Source: Xiphophorus maculatus
Taxonomy: Eukaryota; Chordata; Actinopteri; Cyprinodontiformes; Poeciliidae
DNA: 64,000 bases
Assembly (NCBI RefSeq): GCF_002775205.1
Contig: NC_036461.1
Coordinates: 13,615,015 to 13,679,014 of the forward strand
Reading direction: 5' to 3'
A program made the position numbers and the translations under genes. The notes beneath the pieces were generated by a model. It was given only the letters and a program-made list of their open reading frames with translations. It did no database searches and had not been told where the DNA came from. Of this stretch, positions 1-23,815 are shown one piece after another. The first letter of the stretch is position 1. Each line of letters begins with the position of its first letter.

Positions 1-76
1 GTCCCGCTGAATGAATCTAAGTAAGAACTCCAGAGATCAAGTTTCATCTCTTCTAAATGAAATACACCTGTTGTAG

Positions 77-2838
77 ATCTCTGATGGTCCATGGCTTTGC
101 AGTCAGTGAGAAAGGAGAAAAGATGTCCAAGTCTCTGGGGAACGTTGTGGATCCTGATGAAGTCATTAATGGAAAGGAGGTGAGTTGAGAAAAAATAAAA
201 CATAAAAATCTAATTCAACTTTCCGTCGGAATATATTTGGTTCTTTTTCAAATTATTTAAGTTTATGATGTTGGATGAAATGTAATTATATTTGTATCAA
301 GATAATGAAAATAAATTTCAAGTGAAGGCACCAAAAAAAAACAAGAGTGGTGAAGATGAAGACATAATTATCTGAATTAGAAACTGGGATTAATTTTGTT
401 TACTAGCTTTTATTTATTTGTTTTTTATATAGTCACAACTCTGTCCTTCTTTTTTATTCACTCAGTTTATTGCTAACTTGTTTTTAAAATTTCTTCTCGT
501 TTCTTTGTGTTGATGATGATCAGATTGGATAATCTCTTTGTCTCTCTCAGGACGGCAGCGTACCGGCGTACGGGGCCGATGTTCTGCGCTGGTGGGTCGC
601 AGAATCAAACGTTTTCTCCGAAGTCCAGATTGGACCCAGCGCCCTTAACTCGGCCCGCGACAGCATCAGCAAGGTACCAGAGGGACGTAACCTTGTCAAA
701 GCCTTCCTCTCTGCGTCTCCTCTTCCTCATTCCTCTGACTGGTTTTATCTTCCAGTTGAGGAACTCGCTCAGGTTTCTGCTCGGCAACCTGCAGGGCTTC
801 GACCAACGCACGCAAGCCGTGGACCCCCAACAGATGTACTATATTGATCAGTACATGCTGCACCTGCTGCGGGAGTACAGCATGAAGGTGTGTTGAGGTC
901 GGACTCTTCTTGACATTTTGCTTCCATACCAGTGGCTTGTGGTCATTCTAAGTGGTCTTGATGCTCGTTTTTTTGACCAGATTACAGACGCCTACAGCGA
1001 ATTTGATGCTGGCAGAGTGATCCGTATCCTCCAAGCCTTCATCTCCAGAGACTTGTCCAGTTTTTACTTCAGCACCATAAAGGACAGGTGATTGATTACG
1101 TTCCTAAACAACATAACTGCATATTTTCACATTTCCATTCTTGCATCTTTTCTTGATTCCTCCTTTGTTCAGGCTGTACTGCAGTCCTGAGGACTCGTTG
1201 GGCAGGCGATCATGTCAGACTGCTTTAGAGGAAATCCTGGATGGCGTGACTCGATCTGTTGCTCCTATCCTGCCTCACCTAGCAGAAGAGGTCTACCTCC
1301 ACGCTCCAGGACACAACAGTATGTGTCGATGGCTTCGTAGCGAAACAGTCTAAATATTAGCAATCCGTTTGCTTCTAAGCAAGAGCTCTTTTGCTGCAGA
1401 AGCGGAGACGTTATTCAGAAGCGGGTGGATCAAAAGCAGCTCCGTGTGGCGGCGCCCGGGTCTGGAGGAGGCTGTGGAAGGAGCCTGCGCCATTCGGGAC
1501 TCCTTCCTGTCTTCGATTCCTGGTAAAAATGCCACCCAGTATGATCTGACGATTGCCATCGAACCGGGACTCCTGTTTGAGCTCATGGAGGTAAGAATCA
1601 CTGCAAGTCTCTCAGGTAAAAAAAATTTTTAAAAGGCCTCACTTTAGAGGAACAACATTTTTCAGGCCTCTCTTCCTTAACAATGTGGGTAAGGAATGAG
1701 TTAAAATAAATTTTAATAAAAAAGGTGAAAAAAAAATTCTATATTTGTTTTCCTTTTGTGTCAGTAAGAAAAAATGTACCACTTGTCATGTTTGCCTTCC
1801 TTCATGATAAAGAATCAAAGTAGGAACTGTACTTCCGTAAAAGACTACAACTCATTGAAGTGATGGATGGATAATTAGTGGCCACCATGTTCTTAAAGAT
1901 TTATGGGGATATTAATAAGAAATAATAAAGAATAAAGAAAACGATTAGGAAAAAGGTGATCATAGCCAATGTGGCAGACCACATTTTTAGATATGTTATT
2001 AATTTTGTTTGAATGTTGTAGAATTTGTGTTAATCGGTGCTTTCATCAAGGACCGCATGCCTTAATCTCTGTAATTTTAGAAACATTTTTACGTTGTTCA
2101 AGAGTCCTAGGAAGAAATCTCCCATACATAATTTTTTTTATATTGAATAATTATTTTTAAAAATGGCTTGATTTAAGTTTTAAACCAAGCCATCCTCTGA
2201 TCCACCTGCAACTTCTGTAAATCGTCTGTATTGGAACAAACTCACCTGTTTCTCATCTTTGTCTCAGTCTCTCCAGGAGGAGCCCACCTCCACCGACTCC
2301 CAGCTAGTTGAGCTGATGATGGCAGCGCGAGTCAACCTGACCAGCAAACTGCCCCGCGACCTGCATCCCGATGCCCTGCTGAGCCACGGCACCTTCCTCA
2401 TCAACCTGGAAGGTGAGATGAGTCCAGCACTAAAGTGCTGATGGCTGCATTACTTGTTGTTCTGCATGGCTTTAAGCCTGTAAAGCGGTGTTAATCAATA
2501 GAAGTTTCAGGCTTTTCAGTTTTTCTTGGGATGAAATGAAAATGAAACAAAACAACTTTTCCTAACAGGAAGCCAAATATGCAAAAATGAAGACATTCAC
2601 TCTTTATTGTATAAAGGGAAATAAAAAATAATTTATTCTGTCAGAGCTTCTGTATTAGATTGCACCTGGCAGTAATGTGGTGTGTATTTTAGGTGGCGTT
2701 ATTCGTGAGGACAGCCCCTACAGCATCGCCGTGATGCCCACCTCTGCGGCGCGCTGCCCGCGATGCCGCCGCTACACCTCAGAGTCCACAGACTGTTTGT
2801 GTCCGCGGTGCCAGACTGTCGTCTCACATGGCGGATGA
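77..2838 (+). CDS. iars2: Mitochondrial isoleucyl-tRNA synthetase, C-terminal part (5' end outside window)
   Basis: Charges mitochondrial tRNA-Ile with isoleucine in the matrix. Eight exons join in continuous phase: 77-179, 551-673, 756-887, 981-1087, 1173-1318, 1400-1590, 2268-2412 and 2693-2838, giving 363 codons and a TGA stop; I recall the human protein as about 1012 aa, so this is roughly the last third. The first exon encodes the class I signature KMSKS in the context [16 protein letters not shown]. Next come YGADVLRWW and the helical anticodon-binding domain ([23 protein letters not shown]). The last exon carries two CPRC motifs that form the C-terminal zinc site of bacterial-type IleRS, which separates iars2 from the cytosolic enzyme. 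The intron at 674-755 is only 82 bp. Bases 1-20 might be the end of the preceding exon (phase fits, donor GTAAGA), but the implied 56-bp intron is unusually short. Identity is secure; the exon edges are inferred. Confidence 0.95.
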
Positions 2839-3819
2839 CATGTTTGTTACCAGGACAACCTGCGCATGTCAGGCTCAAGAAGTTGCTTTACACGTCCAGT
2901 GGGAACTGTTGCTCTGGCTGTTTATAAAAACTTCAACTTCAGACCTTCAGTAAAGGTTTTATATTAAATAAACAAACAATCATAGCAGATGTAGAATAAT
3001 CCAAAGTCTCAAGCTGTAGCTATTCCATGTGCTCACTTTTCCTCAGTGAACTCAAACCAGAAGTACTGAAGTCTACTGTAAATAGTTGGGAGATAAAAAA
3101 GATGGTACATGAGCGTAGAAGGGATGCTCTTGTTTAAATGTGTTGATGCTAAATATTTCACTACAAGTGTCACTATGTGACTATAGTAGGAATGTGTACT
3201 GGAGAGAAGATAGCATGGGGGAATTCCTGTGTAAATCCACCTTTGTATAATAAAATCAGTTCCTTCTTTCGCACTACAAATGCTTGGATGTGCTGCAGAG
3301 AGTTTTGTTATTGTTTATGTTCTGTGAAAAATGAAGCTAATCTAGTCCAACTTTTGAGAAATTTATTTATTCTGTATCAGAGCCCTGCTGGACATTAAAT
3401 TACAGAACACAAGACGCGGCTAATACGGAATTGTCTATATATATAAATAAAAATAACATCCTTTGCTTCATTTATGATACATGGGTTGCCTGTGCGAAAG
3501 CCATAATGACCGGTTTGGGTCTGAAATGCCCCACAGGACTGACGATTTTAGTGAAAATGAGATGCAGTAAAAATAACATGCCCCGATCCTCAACATAACT
3601 CATCATGAAAACACAATACACAAACATTTAATACCATTTATGTTACATGCACAGAAACCTGATGGGCTAATAAAGCAAAACAAAAAAAAAAAAGTTAAAA
3701 GCCATTTTCCTTAACACTGGACTTAAATCGGAATCAACATGATTTAAATGATGAAACATAGATGATGATGATGATTTCTAATGTTCAGCTGTGGGGTTTT
3801 AGTGCCGAGTCAGTGGAAA
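2839..3819. other. Convergent 3' spacer between iars2 and rab3gap2
   Basis: The 981 bp between the two stop codons should hold both 3' UTRs. On the minus strand, AATAAA hexamers (TTTATT on plus) occur near 3362, which would give rab3gap2 a 3' UTR of about 450 bp. No coding similarity was seen. The 73-codon open frame at 3177-3398 has no recognisable features. Confidence 0.5.
2967..2972 (+). promoter_or_regulatory. Candidate iars2 polyadenylation signal
   Basis: A consensus AATAAA lies 129 bp after the iars2 stop codon, in AT-rich sequence. It is the first such hexamer downstream of the stop. Further AATAAA copies occur near 3444, so longer 3' ends are possible. Confidence 0.55.
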
Positions 3820-15561
<11,742 letters not shown>

Positions 15562-15850
15562 CCCTATCCCGTCCTGTCCTGTCAGGAACCGAAAAGAAGT
15601 CCAGGAAGAGAGTCAGTTAGCTTCCCTGCTAACAGTTCAGAAGAGAAGCGCTGCTTTTATCAACTTACGTCTCCGAGTTTAACTTTATGACAGTTTGTTA
15701 ACTACACAATGCTCCGTATTAAACTTGCACAAGCCCTTAGACAAATATCAATAACTGTCCGCTGGGTTTATTTTGCCCATTATCTGCTGCTTCCACCCAA
15801 ATCTGTTGATGACACATCATTAGCATAACAACACTTTTCTGTTTCCGGGT
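15562..15850 (-). promoter_or_regulatory. Presumed 5' UTR and promoter region of rab3gap2
   Basis: This is the sequence immediately upstream of the start codon at 15559-15561. It has no obvious TATA box and no strong CpG cluster. The assignment rests on position only; a non-coding first exon further upstream cannot be excluded. Confidence 0.35.
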
Positions 15851-16088
15851 TGGGCCTGTGTAGGAGATTTTCAAAATAAAACCTTAATGAGAAATGCTTG
15901 TCTATACATTAAATGTCAAAACATACAGGCTGGTCGAGAAAATGTCTAGAACTCAGTGGTAAATAATAAAAAACAACTTAATTTTGTTTCAGGTCTGAGG
16001 TTTCAAAGCTTTTCAAAGTTTTGCCAGGTCCATCGATTATGTTCAGTTACTACTAGAATTAGCTATTAATTAATTCAAAGAATTTTAA

Positions 16089-16198
<110 letters not shown>

Positions 16199-17930
16199 CT
16201 ACTTTCTTTTCAGACAAATGTAACTGCAACGAGTTCAGTATAGGAGGTTGCCGAGTAGGCCTTCTGTATCTATGAAATGTTTAACAAGAATCAATTTTCA
16301 AGTAGCAGTAAGTATGATAACTATTTCTAAGAGAATATCTTGCTTCAAAATTGTACTCGGATAAATATCGCTGAATACACGTGTCCATGGAAACTGAAAT
16401 GGTTTGCATTTCAGTTCCCATGGACTGAGAGGTTTGCATTTCTCCTCTAGAGGGCGGTAGAACAACAATTTTGCAGACTTGTAAATTCTATTATTTTTGT
16501 TTATTTCTTTTTTTACTTTTTTTTTTATAAAAAAGGAATTGAAAAATCGTCTCTGATGATTTACAATTTTATTTTTGCGTACATAAATGTGCAAAACAAA
16601 AGAAAATGGTTCTCTCCTGGAAATGTTTGGCTAACTCTGAATTGTTGCAAGTTCACTGGTAGATTGTTTATTTTTCCTGTGCTGATTTTTGTATTTCGAA
16701 TGTGTTCTTGCTCGGTTTATGCTTTTTGGTGATGCATTTTCAAACCATGCATTTTCATTAAATAGTTTGTCTCAGATTATCAGACATAAGACTAAATATT
16801 CTTCTAATATTCAGCTGAAAGACAAGTAGTCTGCCATCCAATCTTGTGCATAGCTCAAATACATGCATTAAGCCATTTGCATTTTATTTGGGACCATTGA
16901 CCAATAACCAAAAACATATCCTTCAATAAGTTTTTACTTGTTGGATCAAAAGACCAAATTTATTAACTCATGTGCTTTATGATTATCATCACAAATTGAA
17001 AATATTTTAAAACTGCAACCATAATTAATGTTAGAGCCTATGCATTCCTGACCAAGCATTACTAATATTACTCCAAATAAATAAATATTAATAATAGTAA
17101 TGAAATATTATTGTATAATACTGACCATTACATCTACGCAGATCACAGTGACACCGGCTAATTTATTCTTGACTTGACTAGAAACATTTACTTATGCCTC
17201 TGTTTATGTTCACAGAGAAAACAAAGTCTTTATATACCAGAGTTCAATTCAAAGCAAAATTCAAAGTAAAAAGAGAAACATGATGGGAAAAAAGTTATTA
17301 AAAAACTCAGCCTTTTTCAGAGAACTAGCCACTCAGAAGATTACCTATTGAGACTGTCAAAATTGAGTCGTTAATTAATGAACTCAGTTACACTGTTGCT
17401 CAACAGTTTGCTTCACACTTTCATGAACCCAACAATTGTTGTAAGAATCAATTTCTAACTTAATAATGACAAATTGCATGGGTAAATTAAGATAAGAGCC
17501 CATATTATTTTGAAAAAGCTAATAAAAATATTTCTTTTGATTTTCCTATTATGCCACACAACAGTGTGACACTGTTTGGAAGGGTTAAAGCGGGGTTTTA
17601 AAAATATTTTCAACAAACTTGCTTGTTTGGATAATTCAGTTAATCACTTGAGTCTTGGCAGCAATATTTAATGCCAACTTGTTTTAATGACTACATGCAT
17701 CTGGAGATGTTGGAGTGCTGTGTCTTATATAATGTTGATCCCATGGTGCCTTACCTAATGGTGCATGATATTTTGTGCAGATGTCTTTGAAGAACACAAA
17801 AGAACTCTTCTAATGTGAAGTTTGGACTTCCATAACCCCACAGAGAAGCATATTGCTCTTTGTCATTCAAAGGTCACTGTTACTACTTTCCGTCCTGAGA
17901 ACCTAATGTTGTAAACATGAGCAGCTGCTT
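16199..17930. other. AT-rich spacer without recognised gene
   Basis: Apart from the hairpin at 16383-16425 I see no exon-like frames, repeats or RNA genes. Open frames are short and AT-driven; the longest (16298-16594, minus) is low-complexity and lysine/asparagine-rich. Confidence 0.5.
16383..16425. repeat. Near-perfect inverted repeat (hairpin)
   Basis: The arms GTCCATGGAAACTGAAATG (16383-16401) and CATTTCAGTTCCCATGGAC (16407-16425) are reverse complements with one mismatch in 19 positions, around a 5-nt loop. A 'ggtttgcattt' motif overlaps the loop and recurs at 16431. No gene lies here and the function is unknown. Confidence 0.9.
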
Positions 17931-18440
17931 TCGGTATTGTTAAACACTGCTCCACATCTTTCTTTCCCATCCTTTCTTAAAAAAGCAACGGGCAACCTGC
18001 CAGTGTATTCCTTATGTATTCATTTACAAACCTACGTAGCTCTCGCATCCAAAGAAAACACACACAAACACACACATGCGCTGAGACCACACAAACACAC
18101 CCTCTGGGGGGTGCCCAAAAGTTTCCGATCCGGAAGGCCGGACACAGAAACTCAGGAAACAATTGGGTGTCAGAGAGGTCCTTGGGCTCGTCACGTTTCC
18201 TCATCCTGTGCCGCTGCTTATTGAACAGTTGGCGTTTCTTCTGTTTTACTGGCCGAGGCAACAACCCTCCATCTGGTTCCCCCTCTTCCTTTGTTGACAA
18301 GAAAACGAGTTGGCATGCTTGGTTGCAAGATAGACGCATCACTGGTACACAAAAAGGGATGGCATTGATTTGTTCAAACTTAATGGGAGTTGAAAGACCT
18401 TGGGTTTTGTTTTGCAGGTTTCAAGACAAGAAGATGTGAC
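17930..18440. other. Unassigned segment with overlapping open frames of about 120-140 codons
   Basis: It is more GC-rich than its surroundings, with a CA-rich patch at 18058-18106. Open frames run on both strands (17977-18342 minus, 18014-18439 plus), but neither encodes a domain I recognise. On the minus strand, a 32-codon frame at 18218-18316 begins MPTRFLVNK, resembling a SNAG repressor motif. It could be a decayed exon, a non-coding transcript or chance. Confidence 0.3.
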
Positions 18441-18479
18441 GTCAGAAGGATCCAGGTAGACTAAAAACATACAAGGCCT

Positions 18480-19010
18480 CATAAAGGTATTTATACCCTT
18501 CAACTTTTTCGCAATTTGTTGCATATTGCTCACAATGTTCAATGCACGTATCTTCAATGTACTTGATGTGATAGACCAACATAAACTAGCACATTATTGT
18601 GAAGTGACAGAAAAACGATATTTGGGTTTTGGTTGTTTTTTTTTTTTTTTTACAAATAAAACACATTTAGTCTGAGTGTAGTGGAGAGGTCATTTGTTTT
18701 CAGCTCTCTTGACTGTGATTGCCTCAAATAAATTCCAGTGCAACCAATTGCTTAGAGAAGCTGCTCAATTAGTAGACAGAATGAAGACCAAATAACCCAG
18801 CAGGCGGATCAGGGAGAAAGATGTGGAGATGTTTAAACTACTGGGGTACAGCTTTCCTCCCTATAAGAACAGGCCAAGCAAGAAGAACACTCATCAGGTA
18901 ATTCAACAGGAGGTGATGAGATTACACAGCTCAGGTGGGAGAAACTATTTGTCATGCACTATACCAGTTTGGCTTTTGGGAAAGTATGGTGAAAAAAACC
19001 AAAAACTGTA
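18480..19010 (+). mobile_element. Deleted, decayed Tc1-like transposon
   Basis: The left end reads 'tttataccc ttcaactttttc', then 'gtgatagaccaacataaac' and 'gtgaagtgacagaaaaacga', typical of the inverted-repeat ends of a fish Tc1 family. Internal debris includes 'gaagaccaaataacccag' and 'acagctcaggtgggagaaac' (start of the transposase region), then breaks off. Large internal deletions remove most of the transposase. Borders are approximate. Confidence 0.75.
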
Positions 19011-22000
19011 TGTTGAATAAAAAACTAAGAATAAGTCCTGTTTGTGTTGCAGGTCTGAGATATGCAGCAATACAACAGTTATCTCTGCTAAACAGGTTAA
19101 ATAAACTGTCAGCTTATTTGCTGCTGCATTGGCTGTAAAATGTCTTTATCATTTTAACAAGTAAAATAGCGTATTCTTCCTGTTGACTGTAAAGAGTGCC
19201 ACACCTAAAAAGATAAGTATTAAAGCTGAAATGACAAAGTCCATGACGACTTTAAACTTTTTGGCGTTCAAAAACACATCAGCATGCAGGTGGTGTGTTA
19301 GTGTTGCTTCATATAGCAACACTAACAAACATCTTTAAAATGTGACCACATCTTTTGTGCTTGTATATTTTCACGAGCTGTGTAGGGAAATAATGGGACA
19401 TGTAGAAGTGACAACTCTGGTTAGATGTGCCCCCCAAAAAAGAGCTTTTTGTCCCACATACAAAACACTGTGTGGAGGAAAATTATCACTGCACACCCTG
19501 TCAAGTGAACAGTGCAGACACTCCCCATTGGAAACACATTTGGAGCAAAGCTTTGATGCACCGACAATCAAAAGTAGGAATTTAAAATAAAACCGTCAGG
19601 AAGTTTGTTTTTTGGACTATTGTCGCATGTGGTCGTGAGATGATGTTCTCCCTTTGGTTCATGATTACTGGCTGTACTTTCCCGTTCGGCATGTGCGTGC
19701 AATATTTCAGCAGCTCATCATACTTTGGCTCAATTTTCCATGTTGTCCCTACGTTGCTGATTTTTCTTCTTTCATGCATGATCTATAATTTATTTGCACC
19801 TGTAATTTAAGTTTGCCTTCCCTAATATCCATTTAGTATCTGTGGGGTTTTCCAATATGAAGCCTTATAATCAGTGTTGTACTTGGGGTAACATTGGATC
19901 CAAAGTTCACATCCAAATGTTTTATGGCAAATAAAATCTGATCTCTGATCTTGAAGTAACTGCCAGGTCATGTTTGCATGTTAAGGAACTGAACAATTTT
20001 TACACAATATTGTAAAGTTAGCAACTTTTATTGCAGTTTTATAGTGATACACAAGATGCTATCACAAAGAAGAGGAGGAACAGTATCTCTAAATCTCTGA
20101 CCCTGATGCAAATCCTGCAACCAAACAAAATAATCACTGCTGACATGTTAAATTGGTTGGAAATGTTGTGAAGCTGTAGAAACAAGATTCTTTGGTCCTG
20201 CTACATCTGTGGCTATTGCAGAATAATATGAGGCCTTTAAAAGCCAGAAAAACAAACGTGTGTCGTTCCCTCTACAAGCTTATTTAAAATAAATATTTCT
20301 ATCGTCTCTTCGAGTCTGATGACAGAAACTCTCTGAGATTATTTTAAGGTGAAACTAGAGTTGTTTTGAAACTTTCTGTCATTACGGGTCTCATTACAAA
20401 TATCCATATAAGGTATTCTTTAACAATCGAGGCTCTGGGATTGTTTTACGGGAAGATTTCTAATATTTTGAATGTTTCTTTTAATCTTTCTTTAATCAGG
20501 CTTATGCAGAACCTGTCAAGGAGTACACAGCACATTGTCAAAAAAGGTGAAATGACATGGCCCCATGTCCGTAGTACTTCTCTGAAGTACCTTCTTACTC
20601 ATTTTCAGCATTCAATCTTCTTAGAAGATCATTTGTCCGCCTCTCACATGACAATATTTCTCACTCTGCCTTAGAAAAGTTCTCAGATTCTTTCATTGTG
20701 AGAACACCTTTTGTCTCTTTAAATGACTCCACAGATCTTCTGAAAAAATTAAGCTGTGGACTCTGGCAAGGCAATTCCAAACCTTTTCATTTACTGTCAG
20801 TCTTTAAATTGAATGATGGTGAGTCAGATTCACTATGATGCCAGTGTCAATCGATAATTCTTGTTGGAAATTCCTGAAAACTCCTTTGGCATGCTGGGGG
20901 CCCAGGCACTATTTCTTTTTATATTTACATACACTAAATAAGACTCAGAACCTTATTCCCACTGTCTGATATGAAATCAGACTAAACTTGTCCAGTTTCA
21001 GGTCAGCGAAGGAGCAGCCAAAGTGTAAAAGTGTAAATCCTGAGTGGGGGAAAATTAAATGTATTTTCAGAGAAAATCATCCAAAAATACAAGTTCTTAA
21101 CTGCAGAATTCTTGTAAACTTATGACTCAGAATTTCAAAGTCATTTGATAGTCCCTTGCCTGCACGTAATGGGTCATGCTGCAGAGTGAGGAGAATGAAG
21201 ATGTCACAGATTTCTGATAAATGTTGTGCCTGGAATCCCACAGTAATAGCAGACGTTCTGGTTTCCACCACATTCAGCACATTTTCAGACCAGGTCCTGT
21301 CTTTAGCTTGGCTCAGCAGCCATCAAAATCATCATGAGTTTATTTCTATTGCTAATAGTTTAAAATCTCATGTTGGCTTTAATTTACATATTATTCCCAT
21401 TCATGTTGCTTGCTACTTTCATTAACTTTTGTTCTAACCCCATGTTTAAACGTGCTGACACTTGAAGGATGAAATTTGGCTATTTTTGTCTTTTAAAGCA
21501 AGATAACTAGTAGTTTCCTCCTATTGGTGTGTTTATAAATGGTGAAAAGTTACACTGTAAGTAGTCAAAGGCTCCTTATCATATATCATAAAGTTGTGCA
21601 CCATATGCTAAAAAAAAGAACAGACAACAAGATAGTGTGAAAAAGAACTGATCTGTTTTTGTTTTTACTTCAGATATTTGTCATGTCATTAAGAGATTGT
21701 AATCATTTGCCGTGTGATGTATAAAAATATATGCATCAAGGCTAGAACTCTAAAAATGAACACTTCTAAAAAGAATAATTTCATTTTTGTTCATCATCCA
21801 ATCAAGAAAAAAAAAGGTCATTATGATCAGGAATGTGCATGCCTTATTATCTGCATACATTAGATCCTTTTGTTCCAAGTAATAATTTGAACTAATATCC
21901 AGTTGGTAAGGACACAATTACAGAGTGGAAATATTAATGGGAATGAAATGGAAGCAGGTAAAAGATCAGAAGTTGCTCTGGTACGTTTTTGGAATTTAGT

Positions 22001-22510
22001 TTACATAAATATTCAAATGAAAAATTTGACTTGAGAGAATACAGTTTTCAGTATCTACACTTGACTTTTTATTTAATAAATACTTCCTAAAAACACAACT
22101 ATTAATTTTTTTACGGTACTCTTTCATTTCAGGATGCCACTTTAGCAAATACATCTGGATAAAAAAAAAACTGGGGCAGAAGGAGAATTTTTAATATAGG
22201 GCTTGGATGTGTCTTCAAGATTGACCTGCAATATCCATAAAGGCAGATAACAATGACTGTCAGTATGACAAAACAGATCAGATGCATTCCAATAATAATA
22301 TGGGCATAAATTTGAAAGGACATATAATAGGATCTCAAAAATGCAATCATTAACGGTGGATGAACTCATGTTTGAACTTTCAGGTGTTATGTAAATCTGA
22401 CAGGCCCTCACTTGCGAAATATTTACAGTTTGACCTGTGATTATGTTATTTTCTGAGCAATATTCTAATTCTTCAAATTTAAAAATGCATTTTAATTCAT
22501 TCCAATGCTA
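19011..22510. other. Spacer with no recognised gene
   Basis: AT-rich DNA with only short open frames (none over about 105 codons) and no domain I recognise. Old repeat debris is likely but I could not assign it. Confidence 0.45.
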
Positions 22511-22519
22511 ATAGTGGAT

Positions 22520-22745
22520 TGATACAGTGCTGTGCAAAAGTTTCCAGACAGTGCAGTCATGTAACACAAATCTTTGTATTTTATAGAGATTTTGTAAAAT
22601 AGACAAAAAGTTGCAACACAAAGTTGTCCATAATAACAAAGTAGAAAGAACATTATGGTGGCTGCATTGTATGGATGCTTTTTTCTTTTAGCAGGAAAAG
22701 CTAAGCTGTAACCATGCTATAACTGGAACAACTGCTGCACAATAC
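22520..22745. mobile_element. Probable non-autonomous Tc1-like remnant
   Basis: 'tacagtgctgtgcaaaagtt' at about 22525 resembles a terminal repeat of Tc1-like elements. It is followed near 22655 by 'ggctgcattgtatggatgctttt' and 'agcaggaaaagct', matching the middle of the same family. The intervening transposase is missing. Confidence 0.45.
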
Positions 22746-23815
22746 AAAAGTTTGCCACACTTTTAGAAGTCATATGCTCATTAACTCATTTAGTTATTAT
22801 TGCAATATTTACTTTCTTTTAATCTTAAAAACAAAAGGCTATCCTGTTCTGGTTCTAAAAATTAAATGTCGCGTGCCAACATGAAGACATGACATCCTGA
22901 CAACTCCAGTGACTTTGTTTAGATGACAATAGTTGCCAAACACAGGCTGTCTGATGTCTTTAGCAGTTACAGCAAATGCTGCCAGAATCAGCAGAAACTA
23001 AGTTATTAAGCGTGTTGTCTGAAACTGTTTTCAGATTTTATATAATTTAGAGAATTCAACCAACACCTTTTAGCAAATCTTCATTTTCAAAGTAAAACGG
23101 TTGCATAGAAAGGATCATTTGAAATTCCCATAACAGTCATATGGATGCTTTGATTTATAAATCTTTCAGCTTTCAACCCCCACCACAAGTCATGAAGGAA
23201 GGATTGTTAATCATGGTTTCATTTTGTTTTGCTGCAGGCATTTTTATTTGCAATTAATTTCACTTGATCTTTTATAGTGTCTCGGCATTCAAACATCTCA
23301 CTAATACATATCTGATAGGCTGCAGTTACAAAGGGGCCCTTCAGGTGGAGGCAGTTCTAGCCTGTTTAGGGAACACTGGGAGTTCCCTAAAATTGTGGGG
23401 AACTCACTTCCCCAGAAGTCCTATCTAATTGCATTTCCACTAGGAAGGCATTTACTTTTTAATTAAATAAATGTTCCAGCATGTTTACCATGACATTTTT
23501 TGCATTTTCAAGAACTCTAAGAAAGGCATGCACACTTTCAATGCCATTTCAGCCTATTAAAATCATCTTATTTTCCACTGGTTTTCATTTCCAGATTTGT
23601 GTCCTTCTGTGACTAAAATATTTCAAACATTAACTCAGGATGGGCAATAAACAGATTTTAAGATGTGTGCAGAGACTGTTATGCAATATTTTACAGATGG
23701 ATGAGTTTCTACATGTAAACTTAAGTGAAACTTGGGATATATTAAGCTGCTGTGAAAATGTGCACTAACACCGATTATTGAAACACTGCAAGTAGGACAA
23801 AGAAATATTTGATGC
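22746..23815. other. Spacer with nothing recognised
   Basis: AT-rich sequence between the transposon remnant and the probable end of the kcnk5 transcript. No exon-like frame or structured RNA was seen. Confidence 0.4.

Noticed and set aside
1..20. Possible end of the preceding iars2 exon (VPLNES plus a split Lys codon)
   Set aside because: Phase and donor fit, but the implied 56-bp intron is very short and the residues do not resemble the family sequence I expect there. Left as uncertain.
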